From NCBI RefSeq assembly GCF_013334205.1, contig NZ_CP054424.1:2376001-2440000 (forward strand): a stretch of DNA of 64,000 nt, in the 5' to 3' direction. Positions 47,592 through 56,050 of this stretch are shown here, one piece after another. This stretch comes from Rhodoferax sp. BAB1 (GTDB taxonomy: Bacteria; Pseudomonadota; Gammaproteobacteria; Burkholderiales; Burkholderiaceae_C). The notes under the pieces were generated by a model, which was given only the letters and a program-made list of their open reading frames with translations, was not told the DNA's origin and did no database searches. A program made the position numbers and the translations under genes. Position 1 is the first letter of the stretch, and every line of letters starts with the position of its first letter.

Positions 47592-48698
47592 ATGACCATC
47601 AACGTACTTCCTGAGCCACGCACATTGGCCTCTGCATCGGCTTTCGCACGCATGCTCCCCGGCCTGGCCCTGAGCGGCGCCTTGGCTGCCACCGGTATCG
47701 CGCTGGGCCGCATCGCCTGGCTGCAGGACCATGGCTTCAGTGCGCTGACGCTGGCCATCGTGCTGGGCATGATCGTGGGCAACACGGTTTACCCGTGGGC
47801 CCCGCGCTTGGCGGTAGCCAGCGGCGCCGGCGTCAACTTCTCCAAGCAGAACCTGCTTCGCCTGGGCGTGGTGCTGTACGGCCTGCGGCTCACCGTGCAG
47901 GACATTGACCATGTCGGCATCGCTGGTGTCGCCATCGACGCGATGATATTGGGTTCGACCTTCGCACTGGCCTGCCTCATCGGCACGCGCTGGCTGGGCC
48001 TGGAGCGCAAGACGGCGATGCTGATCGGCGCTGGCAGTGCCATCTGCGGCGCTGCTGCGGTGATGGCCGCCGAGCCGGTGGTCAAGGCGCGCGCCGAGCA
48101 GGTCACGGTGGCGGTGGCCACGGTGGTGGTGTTCGGCACGCTGGCGATCTTCCTGTACCCGGCGCTGTTCGAGCTGAACCGGCACTGGGCGCTGATCCCC
48201 GGCGGCGCCAACGGGTTCGGCATCTACGTCGGATCGACCATCCACGAGGTGGCCCAGGTGGTGGCCGCAGCACGTTCGGTGGGCCCGGACGCAGCCAACT
48301 CGGCCGTCATCGCGAAGATGGTTCGAGTAATGATGCTGGCGCCGTTCCTGGTGATGCTGTCGGCTTGGCTGGCGCGCGACAGCACCCTGCAAGCCCTAGT
48401 GGAGGCAGAGCATGCTCACGCCAAGGGTCAACTCGCTGTGCCCTGGTTCGCCTTCGGCTTCGTCGCGGTCGTGTTGCTCAATTCGCTGCAATGGCTGCCG
48501 GCGTCGGTGGTGGCAGTGACGACCGAGATTGACACCGCGCTGCTGGCGATGGCGATGGCTGCGCTCGGCCTGGCCACGCACATCGGCGCCATTCGCAAGG
48601 CCGGGGCCAAGCCGCTGCTGCTGGCGTTGATCTTGTTCGGCTGGCTCATCGTCGGAGGCGCGCTCATCAACCGCTGGGTGCCGGCCCTGCTGGGCTGA
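47592..48698 (+). CDS. YeiH-type putative sulfate/sulfite exporter (UPF0324)
   Basis: This 368-residue membrane protein has about ten hydrophobic segments and family blocks (LGIVLGMIVGNT-type region, LRLGVVLYGLRLTVQDI, GAGSAICGAAAVMAAEPVV, ANGFGIYVGSTIHEVAQVVAA). Annotated relatives are called sulfate exporters. A GGAGG ribosome site lies 9 bp before the ATG. It is divergent from the LysR gene, and with SorAB below makes an efflux-plus-oxidation pair for sulfite. Confidence 0.88.
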   Translation: MTINVLPEPRTLASASAFARMLPGLALSGALAATGIALGRIAWLQDHGFSALTLAIVLGMIVGNTVYPWAPRLAVASGAGVNFSKQNLLRLGVVLYGLRLTVQDIDHVGIAGVAIDAMILGSTFALACLIGTRWLGLERKTAMLIGAGSAICGAAAVMAAEPVVKARAEQVTVAVATVVVFGTLAIFLYPALFELNRHWALIPGGANGFGIYVGSTIHEVAQVVAAARSVGPDAANSAVIAKMVRVMMLAPFLVMLSAWLARDSTLQALVEAEHAHAKGQLAVPWFAFGFVAVVLLNSLQWLPASVVAVTTEIDTALLAMAMAALGLATHIGAIRKAGAKPLLLALILFGWLIVGGALINRWVPALLG

Positions 48699-48750
48699 AG
48701 CCTCGAATTCACGGCCCAGGGCCCTGACCCTAAATTTCTTTGCACGCTCT

Positions 48751-48780
48751 GGAATAGACCGCATGCCGACGCCGTCTGCT
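48751..48780 (+). promoter_or_regulatory. Candidate ECF promoter C (GGAAT-N19-TCT)
   Basis: GGAAT at 48751-48755 and GCCGTCTG with TCT at 48775-48777, about 80 bp before the NTF2-like gene that leads into sigma/anti-sigma pair 1. The TCT is placed at the same distance as in sites 51243 and 53147 below. Confidence 0.5.
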
Positions 48781-48859
48781 CTTTTGTCGGGACCTATCTG
48801 ACCCTTCGTCCCGCACTCACCCCCCTTCACTTCACACCAACCCTTCATCGGAGCCCACA

Positions 48860-49291
48860 ATGTTCAAGACTTTCGCTTTCGCCGCCACCGCCCTGACGCT
48901 CGCCTCCGGCAGCGCCTTCGCCGCCCCCAGCGACGACGCCCGCACGCACTTCCAGGCCATCGCCTCGGGCGACACCCAGATCGTCATGCGTGCCTATGCC
49001 GACCAGGCCCAGCTGAACTGGGTAGGCGGCCCACTCGACGGCACCTATGCCACCACCGATGCCATTCGCGGCACCTGGGAGAAGTTCGGCAAGGCCGTCG
49101 GCCCACTGAAGCTCACAGTCGGCCAGATTGAAGAATCGGCCAACCCCAAGGGCGCCACCGTCTCGGCCAACGTCGTCTTCGAAGGCAAGATGCCCATCAA
49201 GGTGCGCTACGTGCTGACGTTCCGTGAAGGCAAGATCGTCAGTGAAACCTGGCAGATCGACCCCAAGCTGGCGGTGGCTGCGGCTTACTGA
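48860..49291 (+). CDS. Secreted NTF2-like protein
   Basis: This 143-residue protein has a signal peptide (MFKTFAFAATALTLASGSAFA) and an NTF2/SnoaL-type cone fold (DDARTHFQAIASGDTQIVMRAYAD ... IRGTWEKFGKA ... YVLTFREGKIVSETWQID). Enzymatic or ligand-binding roles are known for the fold, but none can be assigned here. First gene after the candidate ECF promoter; a COG4315 gene follows 48 bp later and then the ECF sigma gene. Confidence 0.8.
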   Translation: MFKTFAFAATALTLASGSAFAAPSDDARTHFQAIASGDTQIVMRAYADQAQLNWVGGPLDGTYATTDAIRGTWEKFGKAVGPLKLTVGQIEESANPKGATVSANVVFEGKMPIKVRYVLTFREGKIVSETWQIDPKLAVAAAY

Positions 49292-49339
49292 ACGGCACGC
49301 AGCGTGGCTACTCTCCACCAGACCCCAAAGGACAACCCC

Positions 49340-49729
49340 ATGAAGCACCTTTCGACTCTGGCCGCGCTGCTGATCACAGCGGCTTCCTTCGCGGCACCAC
49401 TCACCGGCGCTATGGCTGCCGACGCGCCGGCCAAGCTCGCCAACGGCGCGCTGGTCGACGCCAAGGGCATGACGCTCTACACCTTCGACAAGGACGTGGC
49501 AGGCAGCGGCAAGAGCACCTGCAACGGCGGCTGCGCCGCGCTGTGGCCGCCCGCGATGGCCGCCGCCAGCGACCAACCCGCCGGTGCATACACGATCGTC
49601 ATGCGCGACGACGGTGCGCGCCAGTGGGCCTACAAGGGCAAGCCGGTCTACACCTACCAGGCCGACCAGAAGCCCGGCGACCGCGCCGGCGACAACTTCA
49701 AAGACGTCTGGCACATCATCAAGGAATGA
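49340..49729 (+). CDS. Secreted COG4315-family protein (tandem YxFxxD repeats)
   Basis: The 129-residue protein has signal peptide KHLSTLAALLITAASFAAPLTGAMA and the hallmark repeats TLYTFDKDVAGSGKSTCNGGCAALWPP and PVYTYQADQKPGDRAGD with a Cys pair. Family members are common in sigma-factor-linked stress loci and are of unknown function; copper or oxidant binding has been suggested. Directly upstream of ECF sigma factor 1, 46 bp. Confidence 0.85.
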   Translation: MKHLSTLAALLITAASFAAPLTGAMAADAPAKLANGALVDAKGMTLYTFDKDVAGSGKSTCNGGCAALWPPAMAAASDQPAGAYTIVMRDDGARQWAYKGKPVYTYQADQKPGDRAGDNFKDVWHIIKE

Positions 49730-49775
49730 CATTTGCTGTAGACTTCCGTCCAGTCCCTCAGGCCACGACCCCCCG

Positions 49776-50279
49776 ATGCAAGACGACGCAAGCCTGCTGA
49801 GCTGGGTGCCGCGCCTGCGCCGCTATTCGCGCGCGCTGGTGAACAACCGTGACGACGCCGACGATCTGGTGCAGGACACGCTGGAGCGGGCCTGGGCCAA
49901 GTCGAACCTGTGGGGCGGCGTGGCCGACATGCGCGCCTGGCTCTTCAGCATCATGCACAACCTGCACGTCGATGGCGTGCGCCGTCCCAGGCTGCACACC
50001 GTGACCATGGACGACGACACGCCCGAAGTGCCGGTGGCGCCGACACAAACCGACAGGCTGGCTGTACTGGATCTGCAGGCTGCACTGGACTTGCTGCCCG
50101 TCGAGCAGAAGGAAGTGCTTCTTCTGGTGACGCTGGAAGACATGGCCTATGCCGATGTGGCGCAGGCCCTGGGTATCCCCATCGGCACCGTGATGTCGCG
50201 CCTGTCGCGAGGCCGTGAGCGCCTGCGCGGCCTGATGGAAGGCCGCGCAGAACCGGTGCGGCTGAAAGTCGTCAAATGA
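49776..50279 (+). CDS. ECF sigma factor 1
   Basis: The 167-residue sigma factor has region 2 (RRYSRALVNNRDDADDLVQDTLERAWAKS ... ADMRAWLFSIMHNLHVDGVRR) and region 4 (LPVEQKEVLLLVTLEDMAYADVAQALGIPIGTVMSRLSRGRERL). The anti-sigma gene follows after 19 bp. It is the first of two different sigma/anti-sigma pairs in 5 kb. Which of the three candidate promoters it reads is not knowable from sequence alone. Confidence 0.93.
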   Translation: MQDDASLLSWVPRLRRYSRALVNNRDDADDLVQDTLERAWAKSNLWGGVADMRAWLFSIMHNLHVDGVRRPRLHTVTMDDDTPEVPVAPTQTDRLAVLDLQAALDLLPVEQKEVLLLVTLEDMAYADVAQALGIPIGTVMSRLSRGRERLRGLMEGRAEPVRLKVVK

Positions 50280-50298
50280 ATGTATTGCGAATCAACCC

Positions 50299-51198
50299 AT
50301 GAATACCGACCGTCCGCCACCGTCCATTCCCCCGGTCACCGAGGCCGACCTGCATGCGTTCGTTGATGGCCGCCTGCCCGCTGAGCGCCAGGTCGAGATC
50401 GCCGCTTATCTGGCCGCACGCCCTGAAGACGCGCAGCGCCTGGAGGCCTACCGGGCGCAGAAGCGCGAACTGCACGCCTTGTTCGATCCCGTGCTGGATG
50501 AACAGCCGCCGCAGCGCCTGCTGAAATCGGCGCGCCCGCGCGCCGTGCCGCAGACGCCTTGGTACCTCCAGCGCCTGGCCGCTGGGATCGCCATCGCCGT
50601 CATCAGCGGCGCGACTGGCTGGGGCTTGCGGGGCGGCCTGCCCGCGGGGGGCGACGATGCCGGCCGCATGGCCGCCGCGGCACCCGCCGAGCGCGGCCTG
50701 ACGCTGGCGTCAGCGGGCGGCTTCGCGCAGCGCGCGGCGGTGGCTCACGCGGTATACAGTCCCGACGCGCGCCGCCCGGTCGAGGTGGACGCGGCGCACG
50801 AGGACCAGTTGGTGGCATGGCTGTCCAAGCGCATGGGCGCGCCGATGAAGCCGCCGCACCTGCAGGCCCAGGGCTACACGCTGGAAGGCGGGCGCCTGTT
50901 GCCGGGTGGCCAGGGGCCGGTTGCGCAGTTCATGTACCGCAACGAGCTCGGCAGCAAGCTGACGCTGTACGTGTCCAACGATGTCGCCGACGTGGGCAGT
51001 GCCGCGAGGCCGGACAAGGCACTGCAGGCCGGCGTGAAGAACACAGACACGGCCTTCCGCTTCGCACGCGAAGGTGCGGTCAATGTCTTCTACTGGGTCG
51101 ACGGTCCCTTCGGCTACGCCCTGTCGTCCGACGCCGACCGCAGCGTGCTGGCGCAGGTGTCGGCCGAGGTCTATCGGCAACTTGGCACCCCGCGCTGA
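50299..51198 (+). CDS. Membrane anti-sigma factor for ECF 1
   Basis: This 299-residue protein has a cytoplasmic anti-sigma domain (about residues 14-70, TEADLHAFVDGRLPAERQVEIAAYLAARPEDAQRLE), one membrane helix (about 93-113) and a 180-residue periplasmic sensor ending YRQLGTPR. It has no ZAS zinc motif (HxxxCxxC). Spacing and order (sigma then anti-sigma) support the assignment. Periplasmic stress such as sulfite or oxidant would release the sigma factor. Confidence 0.88.
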   Translation: MNTDRPPPSIPPVTEADLHAFVDGRLPAERQVEIAAYLAARPEDAQRLEAYRAQKRELHALFDPVLDEQPPQRLLKSARPRAVPQTPWYLQRLAAGIAIAVISGATGWGLRGGLPAGGDDAGRMAAAAPAERGLTLASAGGFAQRAAVAHAVYSPDARRPVEVDAAHEDQLVAWLSKRMGAPMKPPHLQAQGYTLEGGRLLPGGQGPVAQFMYRNELGSKLTLYVSNDVADVGSAARPDKALQAGVKNTDTAFRFAREGAVNVFYWVDGPFGYALSSDADRSVLAQVSAEVYRQLGTPR

Positions 51199-51242
51199 AG
51201 GCCAGGGCGGCGTCGGCGCGACGCGCTGTCGGCTCGCGCCAG

Positions 51243-51272
51243 GGAATGAAACGGCCTGAGCCGCGCTCTTGA
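51243..51272 (+). promoter_or_regulatory. Candidate ECF promoter A (GGAATGAA ... GCGCTCTTGA)
   Basis: GGAATGAA at 51243-51250, then GCGCTCTTGA with TCT at 51267-51269, 90 bp before the beta-propeller gene. Both blocks and the spacing are the same as at 53147-53176, and the preceding GCGCCA is shared too, so both are probably read by one ECF sigma. Confidence 0.6.
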
Positions 51273-51360
51273 CCTGAAGCAAGCGCTGGGCAGTGGTTCA
51301 TCGGCGGCTGCCGGCCCACGACCCAAGCGATCACTCTCCACACCAACTCAGAAAGCAAAC

Positions 51361-52755
51361 ATGACCACCCAACGCCGCGACATTCTCAAGTACACCCTGG
51401 CCGCCGCGGCAGCCAGCGCGCTGCCCGCAGCACATGCCCAGGCCCCGTCCGGCGCTTCAGCGGGAGCCGCAGCGACCGGCATCGACCCGCGCGATCGCGT
51501 CTTCATCACCAATGAAGACTCCAACACGCTGGTGGTCATCGACCCGAAGACCAACACCGTCGAGTCGACGATCAACCTGACCAGCTTTGACGAAGACCCT
51601 CGTCCCCCGTTTCGCTTTGTGACGGCCGGCGTGGCGCCAACGCACGCGGCGATGGTCCACAAGCCGCTGTACCACGGCTGTATCGATGCGCACGGCGCGG
51701 TGCCGTCGCCCGATGGCCGGTTGCTGGCCACCAGCGGGCGCGGCTCCAGCAACATTTATCTGATCGACGCCGAGCAGCGCCGCGTCATCGGCAACACACC
51801 CAACCCTGCGTCTGGGCCCACCACCAACCCCGAGCGCCTGAGTAGTGGCCTGCTGCTGGGCCGCGAACCGCACGAGCCCACTTTCACGCGCAACGGCCGC
51901 GAGCTGTGGGTCACGCTGCGCGGTGAAGACCGCATTGCCATCGTCGGCGTCGATCGTGCCGTTCGCCAGCTCAAGGGGGCCGACAGCCCGGGCTCCAGCG
52001 CGGTTCGCCAATACCTGCCCACGCTGAGCGGCCCGGCGCAGGTGTGGTTCAACCGTGAGGGTACGTTGGCCTTTGTGGCCAGCCAGAAGGTGTCGAAGAT
52101 CGACGTGTTCCGCGTCAACCCCGGCGCGGATGGCCACAGCCAACCGCAGCGGCTGACCACGCTGGACATCAGCGCACAGGACAAACCCGGCTTCACGCCC
52201 TTCATGAAGACCACACCCGACGGTGCCGAGGTGTGGTTCTCGCACAAGCTGGCTGATGCGGTGTCTTGCCGCTCGACGCAGGGTGGCTTCGACCTGATCG
52301 ACACCGTGCCGCTGGGCATGGGCGCGCGGCCCAACCACGTTGAGTTCGTGCGCAATGCGCGCGGCAGCGTGGTCTATGCCAGCCTGGCGCGCATCGACGA
52401 TGGTGGCCCCGGCGGCGTGGCGTCGAGCCCGATCGCCATCATCGACCGCAGCGCTCCGGGCGGACAGCGCAAGGTGGTGGGCACCTTCTCCAGCCGTGGC
52501 CGCGAGTCGCACGGGTTGTGGACCAACCCCGAGAACACGCTGCTGTATGTGGCCCACGAACAGGACGAGCTGCCCGGCACGCCCAACGCGGGCCAGACCG
52601 TGTGCAGTGCATTTGATGTGAGCGACCCGCTGCGCCCGACCTTCATTGCGCAGATCCCCCTGGGCAATCTGACGCTGCCCTCTGGCGCGCTGCGCAACAA
52701 AAAGAGCATCAACCTCGTCTACGTGCGTGTGGGCGAGAAGGGCCAGACGGCATGA
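51361..52755 (+). CDS. Tat-exported YncE-like beta-propeller protein
   Basis: The 464-residue protein has a Tat-type signal (QRRDILKYTLAAAAASALPAAHA). Seven-bladed propeller repeats follow, with the YVTN/YncE blade pattern (VFITNEDSNTLVVIDPKTNTVESTI; PSPDGRLLATSGRGSSNIYLID). Cys appears only twice. The function is unknown; related proteins bind metals, DNA or carry enzyme cofactors. Its stop overlaps the DUF305 start (ATGA). Candidate ECF promoter A lies upstream. Confidence 0.85.
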   Translation: MTTQRRDILKYTLAAAAASALPAAHAQAPSGASAGAAATGIDPRDRVFITNEDSNTLVVIDPKTNTVESTINLTSFDEDPRPPFRFVTAGVAPTHAAMVHKPLYHGCIDAHGAVPSPDGRLLATSGRGSSNIYLIDAEQRRVIGNTPNPASGPTTNPERLSSGLLLGREPHEPTFTRNGRELWVTLRGEDRIAIVGVDRAVRQLKGADSPGSSAVRQYLPTLSGPAQVWFNREGTLAFVASQKVSKIDVFRVNPGADGHSQPQRLTTLDISAQDKPGFTPFMKTTPDGAEVWFSHKLADAVSCRSTQGGFDLIDTVPLGMGARPNHVEFVRNARGSVVYASLARIDDGGPGGVASSPIAIIDRSAPGGQRKVVGTFSSRGRESHGLWTNPENTLLYVAHEQDELPGTPNAGQTVCSAFDVSDPLRPTFIAQIPLGNLTLPSGALRNKKSINLVYVRVGEKGQTA

Positions 52756-53111
52756 GCGGCGCGCACACCAGCCACGGCGCCAGCGCCGCGCACACCAGCG
52801 CATTCCAGCGGGATATGGACGAATCGATGGCCCGCATGATGCAGGCCATGCACAGCCCGGGCTACGCAGGCCAGGCCGACCAGGACTTTCTGGCGATGAT
52901 GATTCCGCACCACGCCGGCGCTGTGGACATGGCGCGGCTGGTGTTGCAGCATGGGCGCGATCCTGTCACCCGGCAGTTGGCCGAGGAAATCATTGCCGGG
53001 CAGACGGTGGAGATCCAGAGCATGCAACGCCGACTGCACACCCTGCAGCAGCGCACAGCCAAAGGTGCGGAAGCGGAATTTCCGTCGCTGGGTGGGACGC
53101 GGGGGCCTTGA
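52752..53111 (+). CDS. DUF305 (CopM-like) protein
   Basis: The 119-residue helical protein has the DUF305 core DQDFLAMMIPHHAGAVDMARLVL and later GQTVEIQSM. The clustered His and Met residues (MMIPHH, MARMMQAMH) suggest binding of copper or other metal ions, as in CopM. There is no signal peptide; because its start is fused to the Tat protein's stop, it may act in the cytoplasm. Confidence 0.85.
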   Translation: MSGAHTSHGASAAHTSAFQRDMDESMARMMQAMHSPGYAGQADQDFLAMMIPHHAGAVDMARLVLQHGRDPVTRQLAEEIIAGQTVEIQSMQRRLHTLQQRTAKGAEAEFPSLGGTRGP

Positions 53112-53146
53112 TCGACAGCCCTAGGGAAAGTACCGATGAGCGCCAC

Positions 53147-53176
53147 GGAATGAACCAAGCCACGCAGCGCTCTTGA
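53147..53176 (+). promoter_or_regulatory. Candidate ECF promoter B, 10 bp from the ECF sigma 2 start
   Basis: GGAATGAA at 53147-53154 and GCGCTCTTGA at 53167-53176 with TCT at 53171-53173. Transcription would begin within a few bases of the ATG at 53182, giving a leaderless message. No Shine-Dalgarno is seen before that ATG, in agreement. Confidence 0.55.
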
Positions 53177-53181
53177 TCACC

Positions 53182-53715
53182 ATGCTGTTCCAGTCTGCCG
53201 AGTCCCGCTATAACCAATGGGTGCGTGAGCACTACCGTTTTTTGCTGCGCAGTGCGTGGGCGCTCACTGGTTCGCGCGCCATTGCCGAAGACGTGGTGCA
53301 AGACTGTTTTGCCAACGCCTGGAAGCACCGGGAGCAACTGCGCGACGCTGCGCTGGCACGGGCTTGGCTCTTTCAGATCATGCGCCGCGCCGCCTTTCGC
53401 CAGGCCGCACCCAGCATGCAGTCGCTGGACGATGAAGAGCAGCCCGAGCAAGCGGCGCCCGACGCGGGGCTGGACGACAAACTCGATGTCGTCAAGGCGC
53501 TCGCGCGCCTGGCGCCCATCCACCGCGAGGTGCTGGTGATGTTTTATTTCGACGACATGCCCACCGCCCAGATGGCCGAGGCGCTGGAGATCGCGCCCGG
53601 CACGGTGTTGTCGCGCCTAGCCCGTGCGCGCGACGCTTTGAAGCTGGCCATGGGGGTACCTGCGACACCCAAGGCCGATGTCAACGTTACCCCGTTTCGC
53701 AGGACCAAGACATGA
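53182..53715 (+). CDS. ECF sigma factor 2
   Basis: This 177-residue ECF sigma has region 2 (RYNQWVREHYRFLLRSAWALTGSRAIAEDVVQDCFANAWKHREQLRD) and region 4 (LAPIHREVLVMFYFDDMPTAQMAEALEIAPGTVLSRLARARDALKLAMG). The ATG at 53182 is preferred over an in-frame TTG at 53173, which would lie inside the candidate -10. The anti-sigma-like gene overlaps its stop (ATGA). Probably auto-regulated through promoter B. Confidence 0.93.
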   Translation: MLFQSAESRYNQWVREHYRFLLRSAWALTGSRAIAEDVVQDCFANAWKHREQLRDAALARAWLFQIMRRAAFRQAAPSMQSLDDEEQPEQAAPDAGLDDKLDVVKALARLAPIHREVLVMFYFDDMPTAQMAEALEIAPGTVLSRLARARDALKLAMGVPATPKADVNVTPFRRTKT

Positions 53716-54314
53716 GCCCCGATACCGACGCGCCTTTCCTGCCCGACAGCGAATTCGATTTGCGCGCGCGCGCCGAGTTGGCGATCGCCTTCGAGGCCAG
53801 CGACGCACCGGCACACCTGTACCGAAAGCCGCAGCCGCTGCTGGCGCGACGCGGCTTGCAGCGTTTTCTGGCTGCGCTTTTGCTGGCCGGTGGCACCAGC
53901 GGCGGGGTGCTAGCCGTGCGACCGCCAGCGATGGTGCGCGACGCGATCGACCACGAATACCACGAGCGCAGCTTGCGGGGCAGTTTCATGGAGCAGCGCC
54001 AGTTGCTCATGCACCTGGGCATGCGGGACGCCAACGTGGTGCCCGGGTTTCCCCAACTCATGCGGCCATGCGATATCGAAGGTCACCTCGCTTACCACCT
54101 CACCACGTTCTTCGAGAAGGGCGGCATGGTGACGGTGTATGCCTTTGACCAGCCTGTGGACCTGCGCGAGGCCAGCGGCTGGTGGAGCAACGTGCACTGG
54201 AAGGTGATCCGCTCGCGCGAGGGCAAGCCCTTGTTGCTGGTGGCCCAGAAAAAGAAGGCACTGGCGGTCGCGCAGACGGCACTGCAGGCACCTCCCGTGT
54301 CCGGGCCAGGCTGA
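53712..54314 (+). CDS. Membrane anti-sigma-like partner of ECF 2
   Basis: The 200-residue protein has an acidic N-terminal cytoplasmic segment of about 45 residues, one membrane helix (RFLAALLLAGGTSGGVLAV, about 51-69) and a periplasmic domain (HEYHERSLRGSFMEQRQLLMHLGMRDANVVPGFPQL). The last of these is a block I associate with uncharacterised anti-sigma-like proteins of this kind. It overlaps the sigma gene, the strongest evidence for pairing. It is unlike anti-sigma 1, so the two modules have different sensors. Confidence 0.78.
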   Translation: MSPDTDAPFLPDSEFDLRARAELAIAFEASDAPAHLYRKPQPLLARRGLQRFLAALLLAGGTSGGVLAVRPPAMVRDAIDHEYHERSLRGSFMEQRQLLMHLGMRDANVVPGFPQLMRPCDIEGHLAYHLTTFFEKGGMVTVYAFDQPVDLREASGWWSNVHWKVIRSREGKPLLLVAQKKKALAVAQTALQAPPVSGPG

Positions 54315-54399
54315 GGCACCGCGTCCCTGTCAACGAATCAACCGCTCACCCCTTTCACCCCAACCGGCGCACGACGCCCAACCACCGGAGACCCCAGAA

Positions 54400-55632
54400 A
54401 TGAACCAACAACCCACCTCGCTCCCCCGGCGCCACCTGCTGGCCGGCAGCGGCGCTGCTTTGGCTGCCGTTGGTCTGGCCAGCTTTGGCCGCACCGCAGC
54501 CGCTGCTGGTGAGACCGCGCCCGTCGCCGTGGCCGGTGCTGCCAAGCCTCTGCCAGCGTACGTGGGCTGGAAGGACCCGGCCAGCCTGATCGTGCACAGC
54601 AGCACCACCATTGAGACCAAGCGCAGTGTGTTCGGCACCAGCGTAATCACGCCGTCCGAGCAGCTCTACATCCGCAACAACCTGCCCGCGCCCGACGTCT
54701 CGATCCTGGGCAACCGCGATGCCTGGGAGATCAACATCGAGGGGGTGAAGAACCCGCGCAAACTCACGCTGGGCGACCTCAAGCGCATGGGCATCGAGAC
54801 CACGGCGATGGTGTTGCAATGCTCTGGCAACGGACGCGGCTACTTCCCCAACAAGCCCAGTGGAACGCCTTGGCAAGTGGGCGCAGCAGGCTGTGTGGTG
54901 TGGAGCGGTGTGCCGGTGCGCTGGGTGGTGGATGCCCTGGGCGGCGTGGAGGCCGGCATGGCCTACCTCACCGGCACAGGCGGCGAAAAACTCCCCGATG
55001 GACTGGACCCCAAGAGCGTGATCGTGGAACGCTCGGTGCCTGCTGCCGCACTCGCCGATGCCCTGCTGGCCTGGGAAATGAACGGTGTGCCGATTTCGCT
55101 GGCCCACGGCGGCCCACTGCGCTTGATCGTGCCGGGTTACACGGGCGTGAACAACATCAAGTACGTCAAACGCCTGGCCTTCACCGCTCAGGAGACCGAC
55201 GCACGCATCATGTCGCACGGCTACCGCATTTCACCGCCCGGCGCGAAGGGCGACCCGTCGCAGCCATCGGTGCAGGAAATGACGGTGAAGTCGTGGATCA
55301 ACGGTCCCGGCACGGACGGCGCCCCGCTTAAAGCGGGTGACACACAGATCCATGGCGTGGCGTTTGGCGGCATGAACGCGGTGGCCAAGGTCGAGGTTTC
55401 TCTGGACGGCGGAAAAACCTGGCAGCTCGCGCGCATGGTGGGGCCCGACCTCGGCCGCTTTGCGTGGCGGCAGTTTGTTTTTGCGGCACGCCTGCCGGCG
55501 GGCCAGTTCACCCTGGCGAGCCGAGCCACCGACACCGCAGGCAACGTGCAGCCCGAACAACGCATGGAAAACGCGGGCGGCTACAACAACACCAGCTGGG
55601 CCGACCACGCCGTGAAAGTGAGCGTGGCATGA
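54400..55632 (+). CDS. sorA: Sulfite dehydrogenase, molybdopterin subunit (SorA-like)
   Basis: This Tat-exported molybdenum enzyme has 410 residues. The twin-arginine signal is RRHLLAGSGAALAAVGLASFG. The sulfite-oxidase fold has the Mo-ligating Cys141 in LQCSGNGRG, and a C-terminal dimerisation domain (FGGMNAVAKVEVSLDGGKTWQLARM). It oxidises sulfite to sulfate in the periplasm and passes electrons to a cytochrome c. The next gene overlaps it by 4 bp and encodes that cytochrome, as for SorA/SorB of Starkeya. There is no haem domain in the protein itself. Confidence 0.9.
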   Translation: MNQQPTSLPRRHLLAGSGAALAAVGLASFGRTAAAAGETAPVAVAGAAKPLPAYVGWKDPASLIVHSSTTIETKRSVFGTSVITPSEQLYIRNNLPAPDVSILGNRDAWEINIEGVKNPRKLTLGDLKRMGIETTAMVLQCSGNGRGYFPNKPSGTPWQVGAAGCVVWSGVPVRWVVDALGGVEAGMAYLTGTGGEKLPDGLDPKSVIVERSVPAAALADALLAWEMNGVPISLAHGGPLRLIVPGYTGVNNIKYVKRLAFTAQETDARIMSHGYRISPPGAKGDPSQPSVQEMTVKSWINGPGTDGAPLKAGDTQIHGVAFGGMNAVAKVEVSLDGGKTWQLARMVGPDLGRFAWRQFVFAARLPAGQFTLASRATDTAGNVQPEQRMENAGGYNNTSWADHAVKVSVA

Positions 55633-55976
55633 AGCGCACAATCCAAAAACACGCGTTGGTCGCTGCCCTGTGGTCGTTGGCATTCACAGTGCTGCCCGTG
55701 CACGCCGCCGACGATGCCGCGCAACTTCAACAAGGCAAGGTGTTGTTCGGCCAAGGCGCGGTGCCTGCCTGCGCCCTGTGCCATGCGCTCAAGGACGCGG
55801 GAGCCGAAGGCGCCGTGGGCCCCAGCCTGGACGAGCTCAAGCCCGATGCCAAGCGCGTGGCCACCGCGCTGCGCAACGGGATTGGGCAGATGCCGTCCTA
55901 CAACGGCAAACTCAGTGATGCGCAAATTGCCGCCCTGGCGGCCTACGTGGCCAAGGCTTCGGGTGGATCAAAGTGA
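55629..55976 (+). CDS. sorB: Cytochrome c subunit of sulfite dehydrogenase (SorB-like)
   Basis: The 115-residue class I cytochrome c has signal peptide MKRTIQKHALVAALWSLAFTVLPVHA, haem site C48-A-L-C51-H52, and probable axial Met in GQMPSYNGKLSDAQIAALAAYV. It is translationally coupled to sorA. As SorB it would accept electrons from the Mo centre. A strong hairpin terminator follows about 75 bp after the stop. Confidence 0.9.
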   Translation: MKRTIQKHALVAALWSLAFTVLPVHAADDAAQLQQGKVLFGQGAVPACALCHALKDAGAEGAVGPSLDELKPDAKRVATALRNGIGQMPSYNGKLSDAQIAALAAYVAKASGGSK

Positions 55977-56050
55977 TGGCTGGTTGGCCACAGCGCTGCT
56001 GCGCCAACTGACAAAAAGGACGGGATCACCTGCAAACAGCGATCCCGACT

